A stretch of 64,000 nt of DNA from Pseudoscardovia radai (GCF_002259605.1 NZ_MWWR01000003.1:62001-126000), one strand, 5' to 3'. Counted from the first letter of the stretch, positions 1 to 10,741 are shown. Translations and numbers: made by a program. Notes: generated from the letters alone by a model not told the origin.

Positions 1-439
1 CGGCCACTTCAAGAAGGCCGGCGTGACGCCGCGTCGTCACCTCGTCGAGGTGCGCACCGCCGACGCCGCGAACTACACCCCGGGCCAGGAGCTCTCCGCT
101 GAGCTCTTCGCCGATGGCGCCACGGTCGACGTGACCGGCACCACGAAGGGCAAGGGTTTCGCCGGCACCATCAAGCGCTGGGGCTTCAAGTCCTACCGCC
201 GTACGCACGGCTCTCACAAGAACGAGCGCCGTCCTGGTTCTGTCGGCGCATGCGCCACGCCGTCCCGCATCCTCAAGGGCAAGCGCATGGCTGGCCGCAT
301 GGGCCACGCAACCAACACCGTGCTGAACCTCACGGTCGTGTCCTCCGACGCCGAGAACGGCATCCTCGCGATCAAGGGTGCTATCCCCGGTCCGAAGGGC
401 GGCCTCGTTGTGGTTCGCTCTGCAGTGAAGGGAGCCTGA
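1..439 (+). CDS. rplC: 50S ribosomal protein L3, 5' end missing
   Basis: The reading frame is open from base 2 and gives the last 145 residues of L3, an early-assembly 23S rRNA-binding protein near the peptidyl transferase centre. The visible part includes the L3 signature around [13 protein letters not shown] and [17 protein letters not shown]. The GTG at 23 is an internal valine, not a start. The true start lies upstream of the window, where rpsJ would be expected. The stop is 5 bases before rplD, so the two are co-transcribed. Identification is certain; only the 5' end is missing. Confidence 0.97.
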   Translation, partial: GHFKKAGVTPRRHLVEVRTADAANYTPGQELSAELFADGATVDVTGTTKGKGFAGTIKRWGFKSYRRTHGSHKNERRPGSVGACATPSRILKGKRMAGRMGHATNTVLNLTVVSSDAENGILAIKGAIPGPKGGLVVVRSAVKGA

Positions 440-444
440 GATAA

Positions 445-1092
445 ATGGCTAACGTTACACTGAACGTCACCGACGCTTCGGGCAAGGCCGCCGGCACCGT
501 CGAGGCTCCTGCCGACGTGTTCGGCATCGAGTTCGACGAGGTCCGCAACCACGTCTCGCTCGTGCACCAGGTCGTTATCGCGCAGCTCGCTGCCGCCCGC
601 CAGGGCACGCACCAGGTCAAGAACCGTGCGCGCATCTCCGGCGGTGGCAAGAAGCCGTACAAGCAGAAGGGCACCGGCCGTGCACGCCAGGGCTCTATCC
701 GCGCTCCGCAGTTCGCCGGCGGCGCCGTGGTCCACGGCCCGGTTCCGCGCGATTACTCGCAGCGCACCCCGAAGAAGATGAAGGCCGCCGCTCTGCGCTA
801 CGTCCTGTCCGATCGTGCCAACGCCAACCGCGTGCATGTCGTGGACTTCGCCATCGACGAGCCGTCCACCAAGAAGGCCAAGGCCGCCCTGCTTCCGCTC
901 GTGGCCGAGCGCTTCACCACCGTGGTCCTGGGCCGCGAGGAGCTCAACACGTACCTGTCCGTGCGCAACCTGCGCACCGTGCACGTGCTGTTCGCCGACC
1001 AGCTCAACACCTATGACGTGGTCACCGCCGAGGACGTCGTCTTCTCCAAGGAAGGCTTCGACGCCTTCGTGAATGGCAAGAAGGAGGCCTGA
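445..1092 (+). CDS. rplD: 50S ribosomal protein L4
   Basis: L4 (215 residues, normal length) binds 23S rRNA and lines the exit tunnel with its extended loop. That loop is visible at about residues 45-100, with the basic stretch [25 protein letters not shown]. In Escherichia coli L4 represses the S10 operon by binding its leader; whether this holds here cannot be judged, because the S10 leader is outside the window. The gene lies 5 bases after rplC and 5 bases before rplW. The start ATG is the only one that gives the full N-terminus. Confidence 0.98.
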   Translation: MANVTLNVTDASGKAAGTVEAPADVFGIEFDEVRNHVSLVHQVVIAQLAAARQGTHQVKNRARISGGGKKPYKQKGTGRARQGSIRAPQFAGGAVVHGPVPRDYSQRTPKKMKAAALRYVLSDRANANRVHVVDFAIDEPSTKKAKAALLPLVAERFTTVVLGREELNTYLSVRNLRTVHVLFADQLNTYDVVTAEDVVFSKEGFDAFVNGKKEA

Positions 1093-1097
1093 TTTTC

Positions 1098-1394
1098 ATG
1101 GTGGCAGTTCACAAGCCCGCACACGACATCATCCTCAAGCCTGTTGTGTCCGAGAAGAGCTACGCGCTCTCCGATCGCGGTCAGTACACCTTCGTGGTGG
1201 CCAAGGACGCGAACAAGGTCCAGATCAAGCAGGCAATCGAAGAGATCTTCAAGGTCAAGGTCACCTCGGTCAACACCCTCAACCGCCCGGGCAAGCGCGT
1301 GCGCACCCGCTACGGCTACGGCCAGCGCGATTCCCAGAAGCGCGCCATCGTCACCGTGGCCGAGGGCCAGTCGATCGACATCTTTGGCAACTGA
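1098..1394 (+). CDS. rplW: 50S ribosomal protein L23
   Basis: L23 (98 residues) sits at the exit-tunnel rim and is the docking site for trigger factor and SRP. The sequence shows the family pattern: [14 protein letters not shown] near the start, the [12 protein letters not shown]-like helix (here [14 protein letters not shown]) and a basic [11 protein letters not shown] loop. The ATG at 1098 follows a GGAGG ribosome binding site inside the end of rplD. A GTG one codon later is a possible alternative. It is part of the S10 operon. Confidence 0.97.
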   Translation: MVAVHKPAHDIILKPVVSEKSYALSDRGQYTFVVAKDANKVQIKQAIEEIFKVKVTSVNTLNRPGKRVRTRYGYGQRDSQKRAIVTVAEGQSIDIFGN

Positions 1395-1424
1395 AGGCTA
1401 GCCGAGAAAGTTAGGAACTAAATT

Positions 1425-2255
<831 letters not shown>

Positions 2256-2270
2256 GGGAGTGTCAGGTAG

Positions 2271-2549
2271 ATGACTCGTAGCATCAAGAAGGGCCCCTTC
2301 GTCGACGCCCACTTGCAGAAGAAGGTCGACGAGCAGAACGAGAAGGGCACGCACAACGTCATCAAGACGTGGTCGCGCCGTTCGATGATCACCCCTGATT
2401 TCATCGGACATACCTTCGCCGTTCACGACGGTCGCAAGCACGTCCCCGTGTTCGTGACCGAGGCAATGGTTGGTCACAAGCTCGGTGAGTTCGCCCCGAC
2501 GCGCACTTTCCGTGGCCATGTGAAGGATGACAAGAAGGCGCGCCGCTAA
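2271..2549 (+). CDS. rpsS: 30S ribosomal protein S19
   Basis: S19 (92 residues) forms a complex with S13 in the head of the small subunit and contacts the A-site region. Typical family sequence is visible: [17 protein letters not shown] near the N-terminus, then [17 protein letters not shown] and [13 protein letters not shown]. It lies 15 bases after rplB, in the conserved order rplB-rpsS-rplV. Confidence 0.98.
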   Translation: MTRSIKKGPFVDAHLQKKVDEQNEKGTHNVIKTWSRRSMITPDFIGHTFAVHDGRKHVPVFVTEAMVGHKLGEFAPTRTFRGHVKDDKKARR

Positions 2550-2571
2550 AGGCGAGGAAGAGTAGAGACAC

Positions 2572-2931
2572 ATGGAAGCTAAAGCAGTTGCTCGTCACGT
2601 CCGCGTGACGCCGCGCAAGGCTCGCCGCATGGTCAACCTCATCCGAGGCAAGCAGGCGACCGAAGCCATCAACATCCTCAAGTTCGCTCCCCAGGACGCC
2701 TCCGTCCCGGTGCTGAAGGTTCTTGAGTCCGCCATCGCGAACGCCCGCGTCAAGGCCGAGCGCGCGAACGAGCCGTTCCGTGAGAACGACCTCGTCGTGG
2801 CGCAGACCTTCGTCGACGAGGGTGTCACGATCAAGCGTTTCCGCGCCCGTGCGCAGGGACGTGCAGCCCGTATCAACAAGCGCACCAGCCACATCACCGT
2901 GGTCGTCGCCGATAAGGAAGGAGCCCGTTAA
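2572..2931 (+). CDS. rplV: 50S ribosomal protein L22
   Basis: L22 (119 residues) reaches into the peptide exit tunnel through a long beta hairpin, and mutations there give macrolide resistance. The hairpin region is seen at about residues 80-100 ([23 protein letters not shown]). The gene follows rpsS by 22 bases and its stop abuts the start codon of rpsC directly, which suggests translational coupling. Confidence 0.98.
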   Translation: MEAKAVARHVRVTPRKARRMVNLIRGKQATEAINILKFAPQDASVPVLKVLESAIANARVKAERANEPFRENDLVVAQTFVDEGVTIKRFRARAQGRAARINKRTSHITVVVADKEGAR

Positions 2932-3750
2932 ATGGGGCAGAAGATCAACCCGTTCGGCTACCGCCTCGGTGTGACCGAATCCCATCGCAGCAAGTGGTTC
3001 TCCGATTCCACCAAGCCGGGTGAGCGTTACAGCGACTTCGTGCTCGAGGATGACAAGATCCGCAAGGCCATGAACAAGGACCTGGAGCGTGCCGGCGTGT
3101 CCCGCGTCGTCATCTCCCGCACCCGCGACCGCGTGACGGTCGACATCCACACCGCGCGTCCGGGCATCGTCATCGGCCGCCGCGGCGCCGAGGCCGACCG
3201 CGTGCGTGGCAAGCTCGAGAAGCTCACCGGCAAGCAGGTGCAGCTGAACATCTATGAGGTCAAGAACGCCGCCATCGATGCCCAGCTCGTCGCCCAGTCC
3301 ATCGCCGAGCAGCTGACGAACCGCGTCACGTTCCGCCGTGCGATGCGCAAGGCCCAGCAGGACGCCATGCGCGCCGGTGCCAAGGGCATCCGTATCAAGC
3401 TCTCCGGCCGTCTCGGCGGTGCCGAGATGAGCCGTTCGGAGTTCTACCGTGAGGGTCGCGTTCCGCTTCAGACGCTCCGCGCCCTCATCGACTACGGCTT
3501 CTTCGAGGCCCGCACCACCTACGGCCGCATCGGCGTGAAGGTGTGGATCTACAAGGGTGATATGACGGAGGCCGAGTTCGAGGAGCAGCAGGCTCAGCAG
3601 AATAACCGCGGCCGTCGTGGTTCCGACCGCCGTCCGCGCGGCAACCGTCGTCCGAACAGGGAGGCCAACGAGGCCACGCAGCAGGAAGCCGCCCAGGCTC
3701 CTGCAGCCGCTGCGGAAGCTCCCGCAGCCGCAACGGAAGCAAAGGAGTGA
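2932..3750 (+). CDS. rpsC: 30S ribosomal protein S3 with Ala/Glu-rich tail
   Basis: S3 (272 residues) lies at the mRNA entry tunnel and contributes to mRNA unwinding. The KH domain with its GxxG-type loop ([14 protein letters not shown]) is at about residues 77-95, and the C-terminal S3 domain runs to about residue 215. The last 55 residues are a low-complexity extension, first Arg/Asn/Gly-rich and then Ala/Pro/Glu-rich. Similar disordered tails occur on other products in this window (S5, L17, SecY, RpoC). The start abuts the rplV stop. Confidence 0.98.
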   Translation: MGQKINPFGYRLGVTESHRSKWFSDSTKPGERYSDFVLEDDKIRKAMNKDLERAGVSRVVISRTRDRVTVDIHTARPGIVIGRRGAEADRVRGKLEKLTGKQVQLNIYEVKNAAIDAQLVAQSIAEQLTNRVTFRRAMRKAQQDAMRAGAKGIRIKLSGRLGGAEMSRSEFYREGRVPLQTLRALIDYGFFEARTTYGRIGVKVWIYKGDMTEAEFEEQQAQQNNRGRRGSDRRPRGNRRPNREANEATQQEAAQAPAAAAEAPAAATEAKE

Positions 3751-3754
3751 TCTG

Positions 3755-4174
3755 ATGCTGATTCCTAAGAGGGTCAAGTATCGCAAGCAGCACCGTCCGA
3801 CGCGTTCTGGCATGTCCAAGGGCGGCAACGAGATCGCCTTCGGCGATTACGGCATCCAGGCCCTGGCTCCGGCGTACGTCACGAACCGCCAGATCGAGGC
3901 GGCCCGTATCGCCATGACCCGCTACATCAAGCGTGGCGGCCGCGTGTGGATCACGATCTTCCCGGATCGTCCGCTCACCAAGCACGCTCTCGGTTCCCGA
4001 ATGGGTTCCGGTAAGGGTGCTCCTGAGTACTGGATCGCCAACGTGCGCCCGGGTCGCGTGATGTTCGAAATCGGCGGTGTCTCTGAGGACGTCGCTCGCG
4101 AGGCTCTTCGTCGTGCCATCGACAAGATGCCGATGAAGTGCAGGATCATTGCTCGTGAAGGCGGTGACAACTGA
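3755..4174 (+). CDS. rplP: 50S ribosomal protein L16
   Basis: L16 (139 residues) helps position tRNA in the A and P sites. The start chosen is the ATG at 3755, beginning [14 protein letters not shown], which is the standard L16 N-terminus. A longer in-frame extension would run into rpsC. An AAGGAG site about 8 bases upstream overlaps the end of rpsC. The stop codon shares one base with the ATG of rpmC. Confidence 0.97.
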   Translation: MLIPKRVKYRKQHRPTRSGMSKGGNEIAFGDYGIQALAPAYVTNRQIEAARIAMTRYIKRGGRVWITIFPDRPLTKHALGSRMGSGKGAPEYWIANVRPGRVMFEIGGVSEDVAREALRRAIDKMPMKCRIIAREGGDN

Positions 4175-4431
4175 TGATCGGAACTGCTGAGTACAGCATC
4201 GATAATCTCAACGCAAAGACCAACGCTGAAATCGAGGACGCGCTGAAGAAGTCCAAGGAGGAGCTGTTCAACCTCCGCTTCCAGTCCGCCACCGGTCAGC
4301 TCCAGAACACGGCCCGTCTCAAGGCTGTGAAGCGCGACATCGCGCGCATGTACACTGTGCTGAGCGAGCGTGAGCTCGGCATCAGCCAGGAGCCTGGCGC
4401 GCAGTCCGAGAACAAGGCTGAGGAGAAGTAA
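4174..4431 (+). CDS. rpmC: 50S ribosomal protein L29
   Basis: L29 (85 residues, including a short acidic tail) sits next to L23 at the tunnel exit. The family core is clear: [34 protein letters not shown], a helical hairpin. The start overlaps the rplP stop by one base and the stop overlaps the rpsQ start by one base (TAATG), so translation of the three genes is probably coupled. Confidence 0.96.
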   Translation: MIGTAEYSIDNLNAKTNAEIEDALKKSKEELFNLRFQSATGQLQNTARLKAVKRDIARMYTVLSERELGISQEPGAQSENKAEEK

Positions 4432-4706
4432 TGGCTGAAGCTACTGAAACTCAGGAGCGCAACTCCCGCAAGGTCCGCCGCGGTTACGTGGTGTCCGACG
4501 CCGCCGACAAGACCATCACGGTCGAGCTCGAGCAGCGTTCCACCCACCCGCTGTACGGCAAGGTCGTGCGCACCACTCGCAAGGTCAAGGCCCATGATGA
4601 GAACAACGAGGCACATGTCGGTGACCTTGTTACAATTATGGAGACTCGTCCTTTGAGCAAGACGAAGCGCTGGCGTCTGTCGGCCATCGTCGAGCGCGCA
4701 AAGTAA
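4431..4706 (+). CDS. rpsQ: 30S ribosomal protein S17
   Basis: S17 (91 residues) is an OB-fold protein that binds 16S rRNA early in assembly. The conserved part starts at about residue 17 ([19 protein letters not shown]) and includes the [19 protein letters not shown] segment. An N-terminal extension of about 14 residues is typical of actinobacteria. This is the last gene of the S10 group; a strong hairpin follows in the 120-base gap before rplN. Confidence 0.97.
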   Translation: MAEATETQERNSRKVRRGYVVSDAADKTITVELEQRSTHPLYGKVVRTTRKVKAHDENNEAHVGDLVTIMETRPLSKTKRWRLSAIVERAK

Positions 4707-4724
4707 TAAGTTCGGCAAGGCTCG

Positions 4725-4799
4725 CCGTACACCTCGGATTGGGCCGCACATCCCGTTGCTCCGTGCAATGGACGATTGCGGCCCTTTTCGGGTGTACGG
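4725..4799 (+). terminator. Nested hairpin at the S10/spc operon boundary
   Basis: A 9-bp perfect outer stem pairs 4725-4733 with 4791-4799. Inside it an 8-bp GC-rich stem pairs 4741-4748 with 4777-4784 and is followed at once by TTTT, like a weak intrinsic terminator. A third small stem (4754-4759 with 4765-4770) fits in the loop. The structure lies between the last S10 gene and rplN. It could terminate partly, attenuate, or mark an RNA processing site. The pairing is seen directly; the role is inferred. Confidence 0.6.
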
Positions 4800-4826
4800 G
4801 GAGGACCAGCTCGGCTAAGGAGAAAT

Positions 4827-5195
4827 ATGATTCAGCAAGAATCAAGGCTTAAAGTCGCCGACAACACGGGCGCCAAGGAAATCCTGGCAATCCGCGTGCT
4901 CGGTGGTTCTAAGCGTCGCTACGCCGGCATCGGCGACGTGATCGTCGCCTCCGTCAAGGACGCCATCCCTGGCGGGTCGGTGAAGAAGGGTGACGTGGTC
5001 AAGGCCGTCGTCGTCCGCACTGTCAAGGAAAGCCGCCGCAAGGATGGCTCCTACATCAAGTTCGACGAGAACGCGGCCGTCATTCTCGGCAATGGCAATG
5101 AGCCCCGCGGCACTCGTATTTTCGGACCGGTCGGCCGTGAGCTGCGCGACAAGCGCTTCATGAAGATCGTGTCCCTCGCTCCGGAGGTGATCTGA
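4827..5195 (+). CDS. rplN: 50S ribosomal protein L14
   Basis: L14 (122 residues, exact family length) binds 23S rRNA at the subunit interface and is contacted by the silencing factor RsfS. The start is the ATG at 4827, giving [18 protein letters not shown], preceded by AAGGAGA. The longer in-frame extension runs back into the hairpin and is not credible. It opens the spc group, and its stop is one base before rplX. Confidence 0.97.
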   Translation: MIQQESRLKVADNTGAKEILAIRVLGGSKRRYAGIGDVIVASVKDAIPGGSVKKGDVVKAVVVRTVKESRRKDGSYIKFDENAAVILGNGNEPRGTRIFGPVGRELRDKRFMKIVSLAPEVI

Positions 5196-5196
5196 C

Positions 5197-5532
5197 ATGG
5201 TAGCCAAGATCAAGACAGGCGATCAGGTCAAGGTCATCAAGGGCCGCGACCGCGGCGCCGAGGGCAAGGTCCTGCGTGTCCTGGACGATGGCCGCATCAT
5301 CGTCGAGGGCGTTCAGATCGTCAAGAAGCACGTGCGCGCCACGCGTGAAGGCCAGCAGTCGGGCATCATCTCGACCGAGGCTCCGATCGACCGTTCGAAC
5401 GTCATGCTCATCGATCCCGAGACCGGCAAGCCGACCCGCGTTGGCGTGCACGTCGCGGAGGAGGTCCGTGACGGCAAGGTGAAGCGCGTTCGCACTCGCT
5501 ATGCCAAGAAGTCCGGAAAGGAGATCGCATGA
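5197..5532 (+). CDS. rplX: 50S ribosomal protein L24
   Basis: L24 (111 residues) is an early assembly initiator with a KOW motif, seen near the N-terminus as [22 protein letters not shown]. The central part matches the family ([13 protein letters not shown] and [16 protein letters not shown]). Its last codons overlap the start of rplE by four bases (ATGA). Confidence 0.97.
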   Translation: MVAKIKTGDQVKVIKGRDRGAEGKVLRVLDDGRIIVEGVQIVKKHVRATREGQQSGIISTEAPIDRSNVMLIDPETGKPTRVGVHVAEEVRDGKVKRVRTRYAKKSGKEIA

Positions 5533-6095
5533 GCGACATCGAAGCTCCCGCGACCCCGCGTCTCAAGCAGCAGTACAACGAGGTCATCGTTCCTGAACTC
5601 GAGAAGGAGTTCAAGCACGCCAACCCGATGCAGATCCCGCGCATCCAGAAGGTCGTCGTCTCCATGGGCGTCGGCGAGGCCGCGCGCGATTCCAAGCTCA
5701 TCGAAGGCGCTGTGAAGGACCTCACCCTCATCACCGGCCAGAAGCCGAAGATCACCAAGGCCAAGAAGTCCGTGGCGCAGTTCCACCTGCGCGAGGGCCA
5801 GGCCATCGGTGCCTTCGTCACGCTTCGCGGCGACCGCATGTGGGAGTTCCTGGACCGCCTGCTGACCCTCGCCCTGCCCCGTATCCGCGACTTCCGCGGC
5901 ATCAACGGCAAGCAGTTCGACGGCAACGGCAACTACAACTTCGGCCTGACGGAGCAGTCCATGTTTCACGAGATCGATCCGGATCAGATCGACCACCGCC
6001 GCGGCATGGACATCACCGTCGTGACCTCGACCAAGGACGACAAGGAAGCCTACGCGCTGCTCAAGGCCCTCGGCTTCCCGTTCAAGGAGAACTGA
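5529..6095 (+). CDS. rplE: 50S ribosomal protein L5
   Basis: L5 (188 residues) binds 5S rRNA and forms bridges with S13. Conserved sequence includes [41 protein letters not shown] and the C-terminal [20 protein letters not shown]. The ATG at 5529 overlaps the rplX stop. The stop is one base before the start of the S14 gene. Confidence 0.98.
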   Translation: MSDIEAPATPRLKQQYNEVIVPELEKEFKHANPMQIPRIQKVVVSMGVGEAARDSKLIEGAVKDLTLITGQKPKITKAKKSVAQFHLREGQAIGAFVTLRGDRMWEFLDRLLTLALPRIRDFRGINGKQFDGNGNYNFGLTEQSMFHEIDPDQIDHRRGMDITVVTSTKDDKEAYALLKALGFPFKEN

Positions 6096-6096
6096 T

Positions 6097-6282
6097 ATGG
6101 CAAAAACCGCTCTTAAGAACAAGGCGGCCGCAAAGCCGAAGTTTAAGGTGCGTGCCTACACGCGCTGCCAGGTCTGCGGACGTCCCCATTCCGTGTATCG
6201 CAAGTTCGGCCTCTGCCGTGTCTGCCTTCGCGAGAAGGCCCACCGCGGCGAGCTCCCGGGTGTGACGAAGTCCAGTTGGTGA
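6097..6282 (+). CDS. rpsN: 30S ribosomal protein S14, zinc-binding (type Z)
   Basis: This is the short 61-residue S14. The zinc ribbon is intact, with two Cys pairs (CQVC at about 26-29 and CRVC at about 42-45) separated by [12 protein letters not shown]. Many bacteria also keep a longer zinc-free paralogue for zinc limitation; none is in this window. The gene lies between rplE and rpsH in the usual spc order. Confidence 0.97.
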   Translation: MAKTALKNKAAAKPKFKVRAYTRCQVCGRPHSVYRKFGLCRVCLREKAHRGELPGVTKSSW

Positions 6283-6304
6283 AAATTGACGCTGAAGGTC
6301 CGCG

Positions 6305-6330
6305 GCCGTGCCTGCTGAGCAGAGCACGGC
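6305..6330 (+). promoter_or_regulatory. Hairpin with one bulged A upstream of rpsH
   Basis: GCCGTGC at 6305-6311 pairs with GCACGGC at 6324-6330. The helix continues as CTGC/GCAG (6312-6315 with 6319-6322), closed by a TGA loop, leaving a bulged A at 6323. It lies 35 bases before the S8 start codon. In E. coli S8 represses spc mRNA by binding a bulged helix near rplE. An S8-like autoregulatory site here is only an inference from position and shape. Confidence 0.4.
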
Positions 6331-6365
6331 GGCGGAAACCACGGCGAGGAAGGGCATAAGCCCAC

Positions 6366-6764
6366 ATGACAATGACAGATCCGATCGCAGACATGCTTAC
6401 GCGTCTGCGTAATGCGAGCGCGGCAAAGCACAAGACCGTGGATATGCCGTACTCCAAGTTCAAGGCGGCCATCGCCGATATCCTCAAGCGCGAGGGCTAT
6501 ATCGCCGATTACACCGCGAAGGAAGCAAAGGTCGGCCAGACGCTCGAGATCACTCTCAAGTATGGCAAGTACGGCCAGCAGTCCATCCAGGGCATCAAGC
6601 GCGTGTCGAAGCCTGGCCTTCGCCGCTACGCGAAGTCCGATGAGCTCCCGATGCCGCTCGGCGGCCTCGGCATCGCCATCATCTCGACGTCGTCCGGCCT
6701 GATGACCCAGAAGGAATGCCTGGACAAGGGCATCGGCGGCGAAGTCGTCGCCTACGTGTGGTGA
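6366..6764 (+). CDS. rpsH: 30S ribosomal protein S8
   Basis: S8 (132 residues) binds the central domain of 16S rRNA and is an assembly protein. The N-terminus [17 protein letters not shown] and the C-terminal signature [26 protein letters not shown] are typical. An ATG two codons later (6372) is an equally possible start. It stands after an 83-base gap that contains a hairpin; rplF follows 16 bases later. Confidence 0.97.
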   Translation: MTMTDPIADMLTRLRNASAAKHKTVDMPYSKFKAAIADILKREGYIADYTAKEAKVGQTLEITLKYGKYGQQSIQGIKRVSKPGLRRYAKSDELPMPLGGLGIAIISTSSGLMTQKECLDKGIGGEVVAYVW

Positions 6765-6780
6765 GAGAGGAGAGCTGAAC

Positions 6781-7320
6781 ATGGCATCGCATATTGGTAA
6801 GCTCCCCATCGCCATCCCGTCCGGCGTTGAGGCTTCCGTCAATGGTTCCACTATTTCCGTCAAGGGCCCGAAGGGCTCCGACGAGTTCACGTTCCCGGAG
6901 TGCGTCACCGTGTCGGTGGCGGACAACGAGATCGTGGTGACCCCGGTCGACGACGAGCGTGAGACCCGTGCGCAGCACGGCCTGACCCGCGCTCTGATCG
7001 CCTCCAAGGTCAAGGGTGTGCACGAGGGTTACCGCAAGCACCTCCTCATCGTCGGCACCGGTTACCGCGTGCAGGCCAAGGGCAAGAGCCTCGAGTTCTC
7101 CCTGGGCTATTCGCACACGATTACCGTGAACGCCCCGGAAGGCATCACGTTCGAGGTGCCGAACCAGAACGAGCTTTTCGTGTCCGGTACGGACAAGCAG
7201 CTCGTCGGCCAGGTCGCTGCGAACATCCGCAAGCTGCGCGCCCCGGAACCCTACAAGGGCAAGGGCATCAAGTACGAGGATGAGCACATCCTGCGCAAGG
7301 CTGGAAAGGCTGGTAAGTAA
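6781..7320 (+). CDS. rplF: 50S ribosomal protein L6
   Basis: L6 (179 residues) is built of two duplicated RNA-binding domains near the factor-binding site. The signature near the C-terminus is present ([25 protein letters not shown]). A GAGAGGAGAG site precedes the ATG. The stop TAA shares its last base with the start of rplR. Confidence 0.98.
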   Translation: MASHIGKLPIAIPSGVEASVNGSTISVKGPKGSDEFTFPECVTVSVADNEIVVTPVDDERETRAQHGLTRALIASKVKGVHEGYRKHLLIVGTGYRVQAKGKSLEFSLGYSHTITVNAPEGITFEVPNQNELFVSGTDKQLVGQVAANIRKLRAPEPYKGKGIKYEDEHILRKAGKAGK

Positions 7321-7691
7321 TGAGCGTCAAGATCAAGGGTAAGGGCAAGTTCGTTGCCCGTGCGCGTCGTCACGCTCGTCTGCGCAAGAAGATCGTCGGC
7401 ACGCCCGCGCGTCCGCGTCTCGTCGTGACCCGCACCAACCGCAACATGACCGCCCAGATCGTGGATGACACCAAGGGCATCACCCTCGTCTCCGAGTCCA
7501 CCCTGCAGAACGACTTCGGCGATTTCCAGGGCACGAAGACCGAGGCTGCGAAGCTCGTGGGCCAGCGCATCGCCGAGAAGGCGAAGGCCGCCGGCATCAC
7601 CGCTGTCTGCTTCGACCGTGGCGGCAACAAGTACCATGGTCGCGTCGCCGCTGTGGCGGACGGCGCCCGTGAGGGAGGTCTGGCGCTGTGA
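7320..7691 (+). CDS. rplR: 50S ribosomal protein L18
   Basis: L18 (123 residues) binds 5S rRNA with L5. Family sequence is visible: [28 protein letters not shown], then [33 protein letters not shown]. The start overlaps rplF by one base and the stop overlaps the GTG start of rpsE by four bases. Confidence 0.98.
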   Translation: MSVKIKGKGKFVARARRHARLRKKIVGTPARPRLVVTRTNRNMTAQIVDDTKGITLVSESTLQNDFGDFQGTKTEAAKLVGQRIAEKAKAAGITAVCFDRGGNKYHGRVAAVADGAREGGLAL

Positions 7692-8407
7692 GCGATAACG
7701 AAGTTAAGGAAACTGCAGTGGCAGAAGAGTCCGAGAACACCACCGCGGCTCAGAACACCGAGGACCGCAAGGGCCGTCGTGGCGGCCGCAACGAGCGTCG
7801 CAACCGCCGTGACCGCGAGGAGAACCGCGGCGACGAGATGCTCGATCGCGTCGTTACGATCAACCGCGTGTCCAAGACGCACAAGGGCGGCCGTACGTTC
7901 AGCTTCGCCGCTCTCGTGGTCGTCGGTGACGGCAACGGCACCGTGGGCGTCGGTTACGGCAAGTCCCACGAGGTCCCGGCCGCCATCGCCAAGGGCCAGC
8001 TCGACGCCAAGAAGCACATGTTCAACGTTCCGCGCGTGCGTGGCACCATCACCCACCCGGTGATCGGCCACGATGCCGCAGGCACCGTGCTTCTTCGCCC
8101 GGCAGCCCCGGGTACCGGCGTTATCGCCGGCGGCGCAGTCCGCGCCGTCATGGAGTGCGCCGGCATCACCGACGTGCTGACCAAGTCCATGGGCTCCGAC
8201 AACGCGATCAACACCGTGAACGCGACCGTCGCCGCCCTCAAGCAGCTCGAGGAGCCCGAGGAGGTGGCCGCCCGCCGCGGTCTGTCTCTCCAGGAGGTCG
8301 CCCCGGACAGGCTCCTGCGTGAGCGTGCCAAGGGCATCGCCGAGGCTCGCGAGGCTCGTGAGAAGGCTGCGGCCGAGAAGGCCGCCGAGCAGAAGGATGG
8401 TGAGTGA
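7688..8407 (+). CDS. rpsE: 30S ribosomal protein S5 with charged N-terminal extension
   Basis: S5 (239 residues) affects decoding fidelity and mRNA entry. The double-stranded RNA-binding-like S5 domain begins at about residue 52 ([34 protein letters not shown]). About 50 residues before it are an acidic-then-Arg-rich low-complexity extension, and a charged helical tail ends the protein. The start is GTG, overlapping the rplR stop (GTGA). The extension is real in this frame because no better start lies close to the domain except the internal ATG. Confidence 0.97.
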   Translation: MSDNEVKETAVAEESENTTAAQNTEDRKGRRGGRNERRNRRDREENRGDEMLDRVVTINRVSKTHKGGRTFSFAALVVVGDGNGTVGVGYGKSHEVPAAIAKGQLDAKKHMFNVPRVRGTITHPVIGHDAAGTVLLRPAAPGTGVIAGGAVRAVMECAGITDVLTKSMGSDNAINTVNATVAALKQLEEPEEVAARRGLSLQEVAPDRLLRERAKGIAEAREAREKAAAEKAAEQKDGE

Positions 8408-8595
8408 TGGCTGACAAGCAGATCAAGGTCACCCTGGTTCGCGGGCTTGTGAACCGCACGCCCAACCAGCGAGTCAACGTCAAGCAGCTTGGCCTTCGCA
8501 AGATCGGCCAGTCCGTGATTGTCCCCGACGATCCGGCGCATCGCGGCATCATCCAGAAGGTGCGCCATATGGTCACCGTCGAGGAGGCTAACTGA
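8407..8595 (+). CDS. rpmD: 50S ribosomal protein L30
   Basis: L30 (62 residues from the ATG at 8407) is a small ferredoxin-fold-like protein of the large subunit. Family residues include VTLVRGLVNRTPNQR and TVRSLGL-like sequence, here QLGLRKIGQSV. The ATG at 8407 overlaps the rpsE stop by one base and is preferred to the GTG one codon earlier. rplO follows two bases after the stop. Confidence 0.95.
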   Translation: MADKQIKVTLVRGLVNRTPNQRVNVKQLGLRKIGQSVIVPDDPAHRGIIQKVRHMVTVEEAN

Positions 8596-8597
8596 TT

Positions 8598-9062
8598 ATG
8601 GCTAACAACAACGAAGAAGTCGACATCCTCCAGATGCACGACCTGCGTCCGGCGCCCGGCGCGAACAAGCGTCGCAAGCGCGTCGGCCGTGGCGAAGGCT
8701 CCCGTGGCAAGACCTCGGGCCGCGGTACCAAGGGTACCGGCGCCCGTTACCAGGTCCGTCCTGGTTTCGAAGGCGGCCAGCTGCCTCTGTACATGCGTCT
8801 GCCGAAGCTTCGTGGTTTCAAGAACCCGTTCCGCAAGGAATATCAGGTCGTGAACCTCAAGCGCGTCGCCGAGCTCTTCCCGGAGGGTGGCGAGATCACC
8901 CCGGAGCAGCTCGCAAAGGCCGGTGCCGTGCGCGCCGGCGAGCCGGTGAAGGTCCTCGCCGATGGCGAGATCTCCAAGGCCTACACCTTCAAGGGCGTGA
9001 AGGTCTCCGCCTCCGCGCTCAAGAAGATCGAGGCCGCCGGCGGTTCGGTCTCCGAGGACTAG
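8598..9062 (+). CDS. rplO: 50S ribosomal protein L15
   Basis: L15 (154 residues) is a late-assembly large-subunit protein. The Gly/Arg-rich N-terminal segment (KRVGRGEGSRGKTSGRGTKGTGAR at about 30-53) and the RLPKLRGFKNPFRKEYQVVNL block are standard. It is the last ribosomal protein of the spc group. A very strong terminator follows 32 bases later, so secY is probably not simply read through from it. Confidence 0.98.
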   Translation: MANNNEEVDILQMHDLRPAPGANKRRKRVGRGEGSRGKTSGRGTKGTGARYQVRPGFEGGQLPLYMRLPKLRGFKNPFRKEYQVVNLKRVAELFPEGGEITPEQLAKAGAVRAGEPVKVLADGEISKAYTFKGVKVSASALKKIEAAGGSVSED

Positions 9063-9094
9063 TAGACTGGTCCGCGGGGTCATAGCCGGAGATT

Positions 9095-9138
9095 TTGTCC
9101 CCTTCCTGCCGTTTGTGCGGGAAGGGGACAATTTGTTT
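9095..9138 (+). terminator. Strong intrinsic terminator after rplO
   Basis: A 15-bp stem with one G-T pair joins 9095-9109 to 9117-9131, closed by a 7-base loop and followed by TTTGTTT. The A/T-rich outer pairs make it look bidirectional. It separates rplO from secY, genes that are often co-transcribed in other bacteria. A TATGAT at 9141-9146 just beyond it could be a -10 box for secY, but no good -35 is seen at the right distance. Confidence 0.9.
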
Positions 9139-9218
9139 GCTATGATGTTGTTCAGTGTGTGCCCGAGAACGGACTGCAGAGCTGGAGTCTGTATGTTCGA
9201 CCGAGGAAGGAACATAGA

Positions 9219-10712
9219 GTGAGAACGCTTATCCAGGCGTTGCGCACTAAGGAGTTGCGCAACAAGATCCTTTTCGTGCTGTTCATGATATTGATCTACC
9301 GAATCGGATCATTCATCCCGACCCCGGGCGTCGATTACACCGCCGTCCACGATTGCGTCACGACGATGTCGGGCTCGAGCCAGGAGAACTTCATCGGCCT
9401 GGTCAACCTCTTCTCGGGCGGTTCGCTGCTTCAGCTCTCGATCTTCGCGCTGGGCGTCACGCCGTATATCACCGCATCCATCGTGGTGCAGCTGCTGCGC
9501 GTCGTGATTCCGCGCTTCGAACAGCTCCATCGCGAAGGCCAGTCCGGTGAGGCCAAGCTCACCGAGTACACCCGTTGGGTCACCATCGGCCTCGCCCTGC
9601 TCCAGTCCGCCACCATCATCGTGACGGCCCGCAGCGGCGCTCTGTTCAACTACATGTGCTCCAACGTCATCGCCGACGACTCGCCGATCACCATCATCGT
9701 CATGATCCTCGTGATGACGGGCGCCACCGGCCTCATCATGTGGATGGCCGAGCTCATCACCGACAAGGGCATCGGCAACGGCATGTCCGTCCTTATCTTC
9801 ATCTCCATCTGCTCCGGCTTCCTTACGAATCTGTGGAATATCCACGATGAGACCAATGGCTGGGTGAAGTTCGGCGTCGTCGTGGGCGTGTTCATCGTCA
9901 TCCTCATCTTCGTGGATTACGTCGAGCTGTGCCAGCGCCGCATTCCGGTGCAGTACACGCGCCGCATGATCGGTCGCAAGATGTACGGCGGCAGCTCCAC
10001 TTATCTGCCGATGAAGATCAACATGTCGGGCGTCATCCCGCCAATCTTCGCCGCGTCCATCCTCTCGGTCCCGACGCTTATCGCACAGTTCGGAAGCTCT
10101 GACCAGTCCTGGGTCAAGTGGATCAATACGAACCTGGGTTCGTCCACGACGGTCTGGTACATCGTTCTGTACTCGGTCATGATTGTGTTCTTCACGTTCT
10201 TCTACACCTCCGTCACCTTCAACCCGGAGGAGGTCGCGGACGACATGAAGCAGTACGGCGGCTTCATCCCCGGCATCCGCGCCGGCCGTGCCACCGCCGA
10301 GTACCTCAACTACGTCGTGAACCGTCTGAACACGGTCGGCGCCATTTACATCCTCTTCGTCGCCCTCATCCCGACCGTGCTCATCAAGGCCCTGAACCTC
10401 AACACGGCCCTGCCGTTCGGCGGCACCACCATCCTCATCATCGCGGGCGTCGGCCTCGACACGCTGCGCCAGGCGAAGGCCCAGACCGAGCAGTTCCAGT
10501 ACGAGCGCTTCCTCACGGCCACCGATCCGGATGACGAGGATGATGACAAGGATAAGAAGGCCGGCAAGGACGACGACACGACGTCTGACGATGCACCGGC
10601 CATCTCCGCCGCGTCCGACAAGGATAAGACGGCGTCGGTGTCCGACGATTCCGATTCCGACGATTCTTCGGATGACGATTCCGACGACGACGCGGTCGCA
10701 TCCACCAAGTAG
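9219..10712 (+). CDS. secY: Protein translocase subunit SecY with acidic C-terminal tail
   Basis: SecY (497 residues from the GTG at 9219) is the channel of the Sec translocon. The GTG is preceded by GAGGAAGGA at an 8-base distance, and the N-terminus [17 protein letters not shown] is typical. Ten hydrophobic segments run from about residue 20 to 430. The cytoplasmic tail after about residue 436 is unusual: about 60 residues rich in Asp, Ser and Lys, partly encoded by a 15-bp tandem repeat (10641-10685). The usual SecY ends soon after the last membrane helix. The core is certain; the tail is in frame and ends in a clean stop. Confidence 0.97.
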   Translation: MRTLIQALRTKELRNKILFVLFMILIYRIGSFIPTPGVDYTAVHDCVTTMSGSSQENFIGLVNLFSGGSLLQLSIFALGVTPYITASIVVQLLRVVIPRFEQLHREGQSGEAKLTEYTRWVTIGLALLQSATIIVTARSGALFNYMCSNVIADDSPITIIVMILVMTGATGLIMWMAELITDKGIGNGMSVLIFISICSGFLTNLWNIHDETNGWVKFGVVVGVFIVILIFVDYVELCQRRIPVQYTRRMIGRKMYGGSSTYLPMKINMSGVIPPIFAASILSVPTLIAQFGSSDQSWVKWINTNLGSSTTVWYIVLYSVMIVFFTFFYTSVTFNPEEVADDMKQYGGFIPGIRAGRATAEYLNYVVNRLNTVGAIYILFVALIPTVLIKALNLNTALPFGGTTILIIAGVGLDTLRQAKAQTEQFQYERFLTATDPDDEDDDKDKKAGKDDDTTSDDAPAISAASDKDKTASVSDDSDSDDSSDDDSDDDAVASTK

Positions 10713-10741
10713 TTCCTCCCGGCTCTCGGGCCGGACACATC

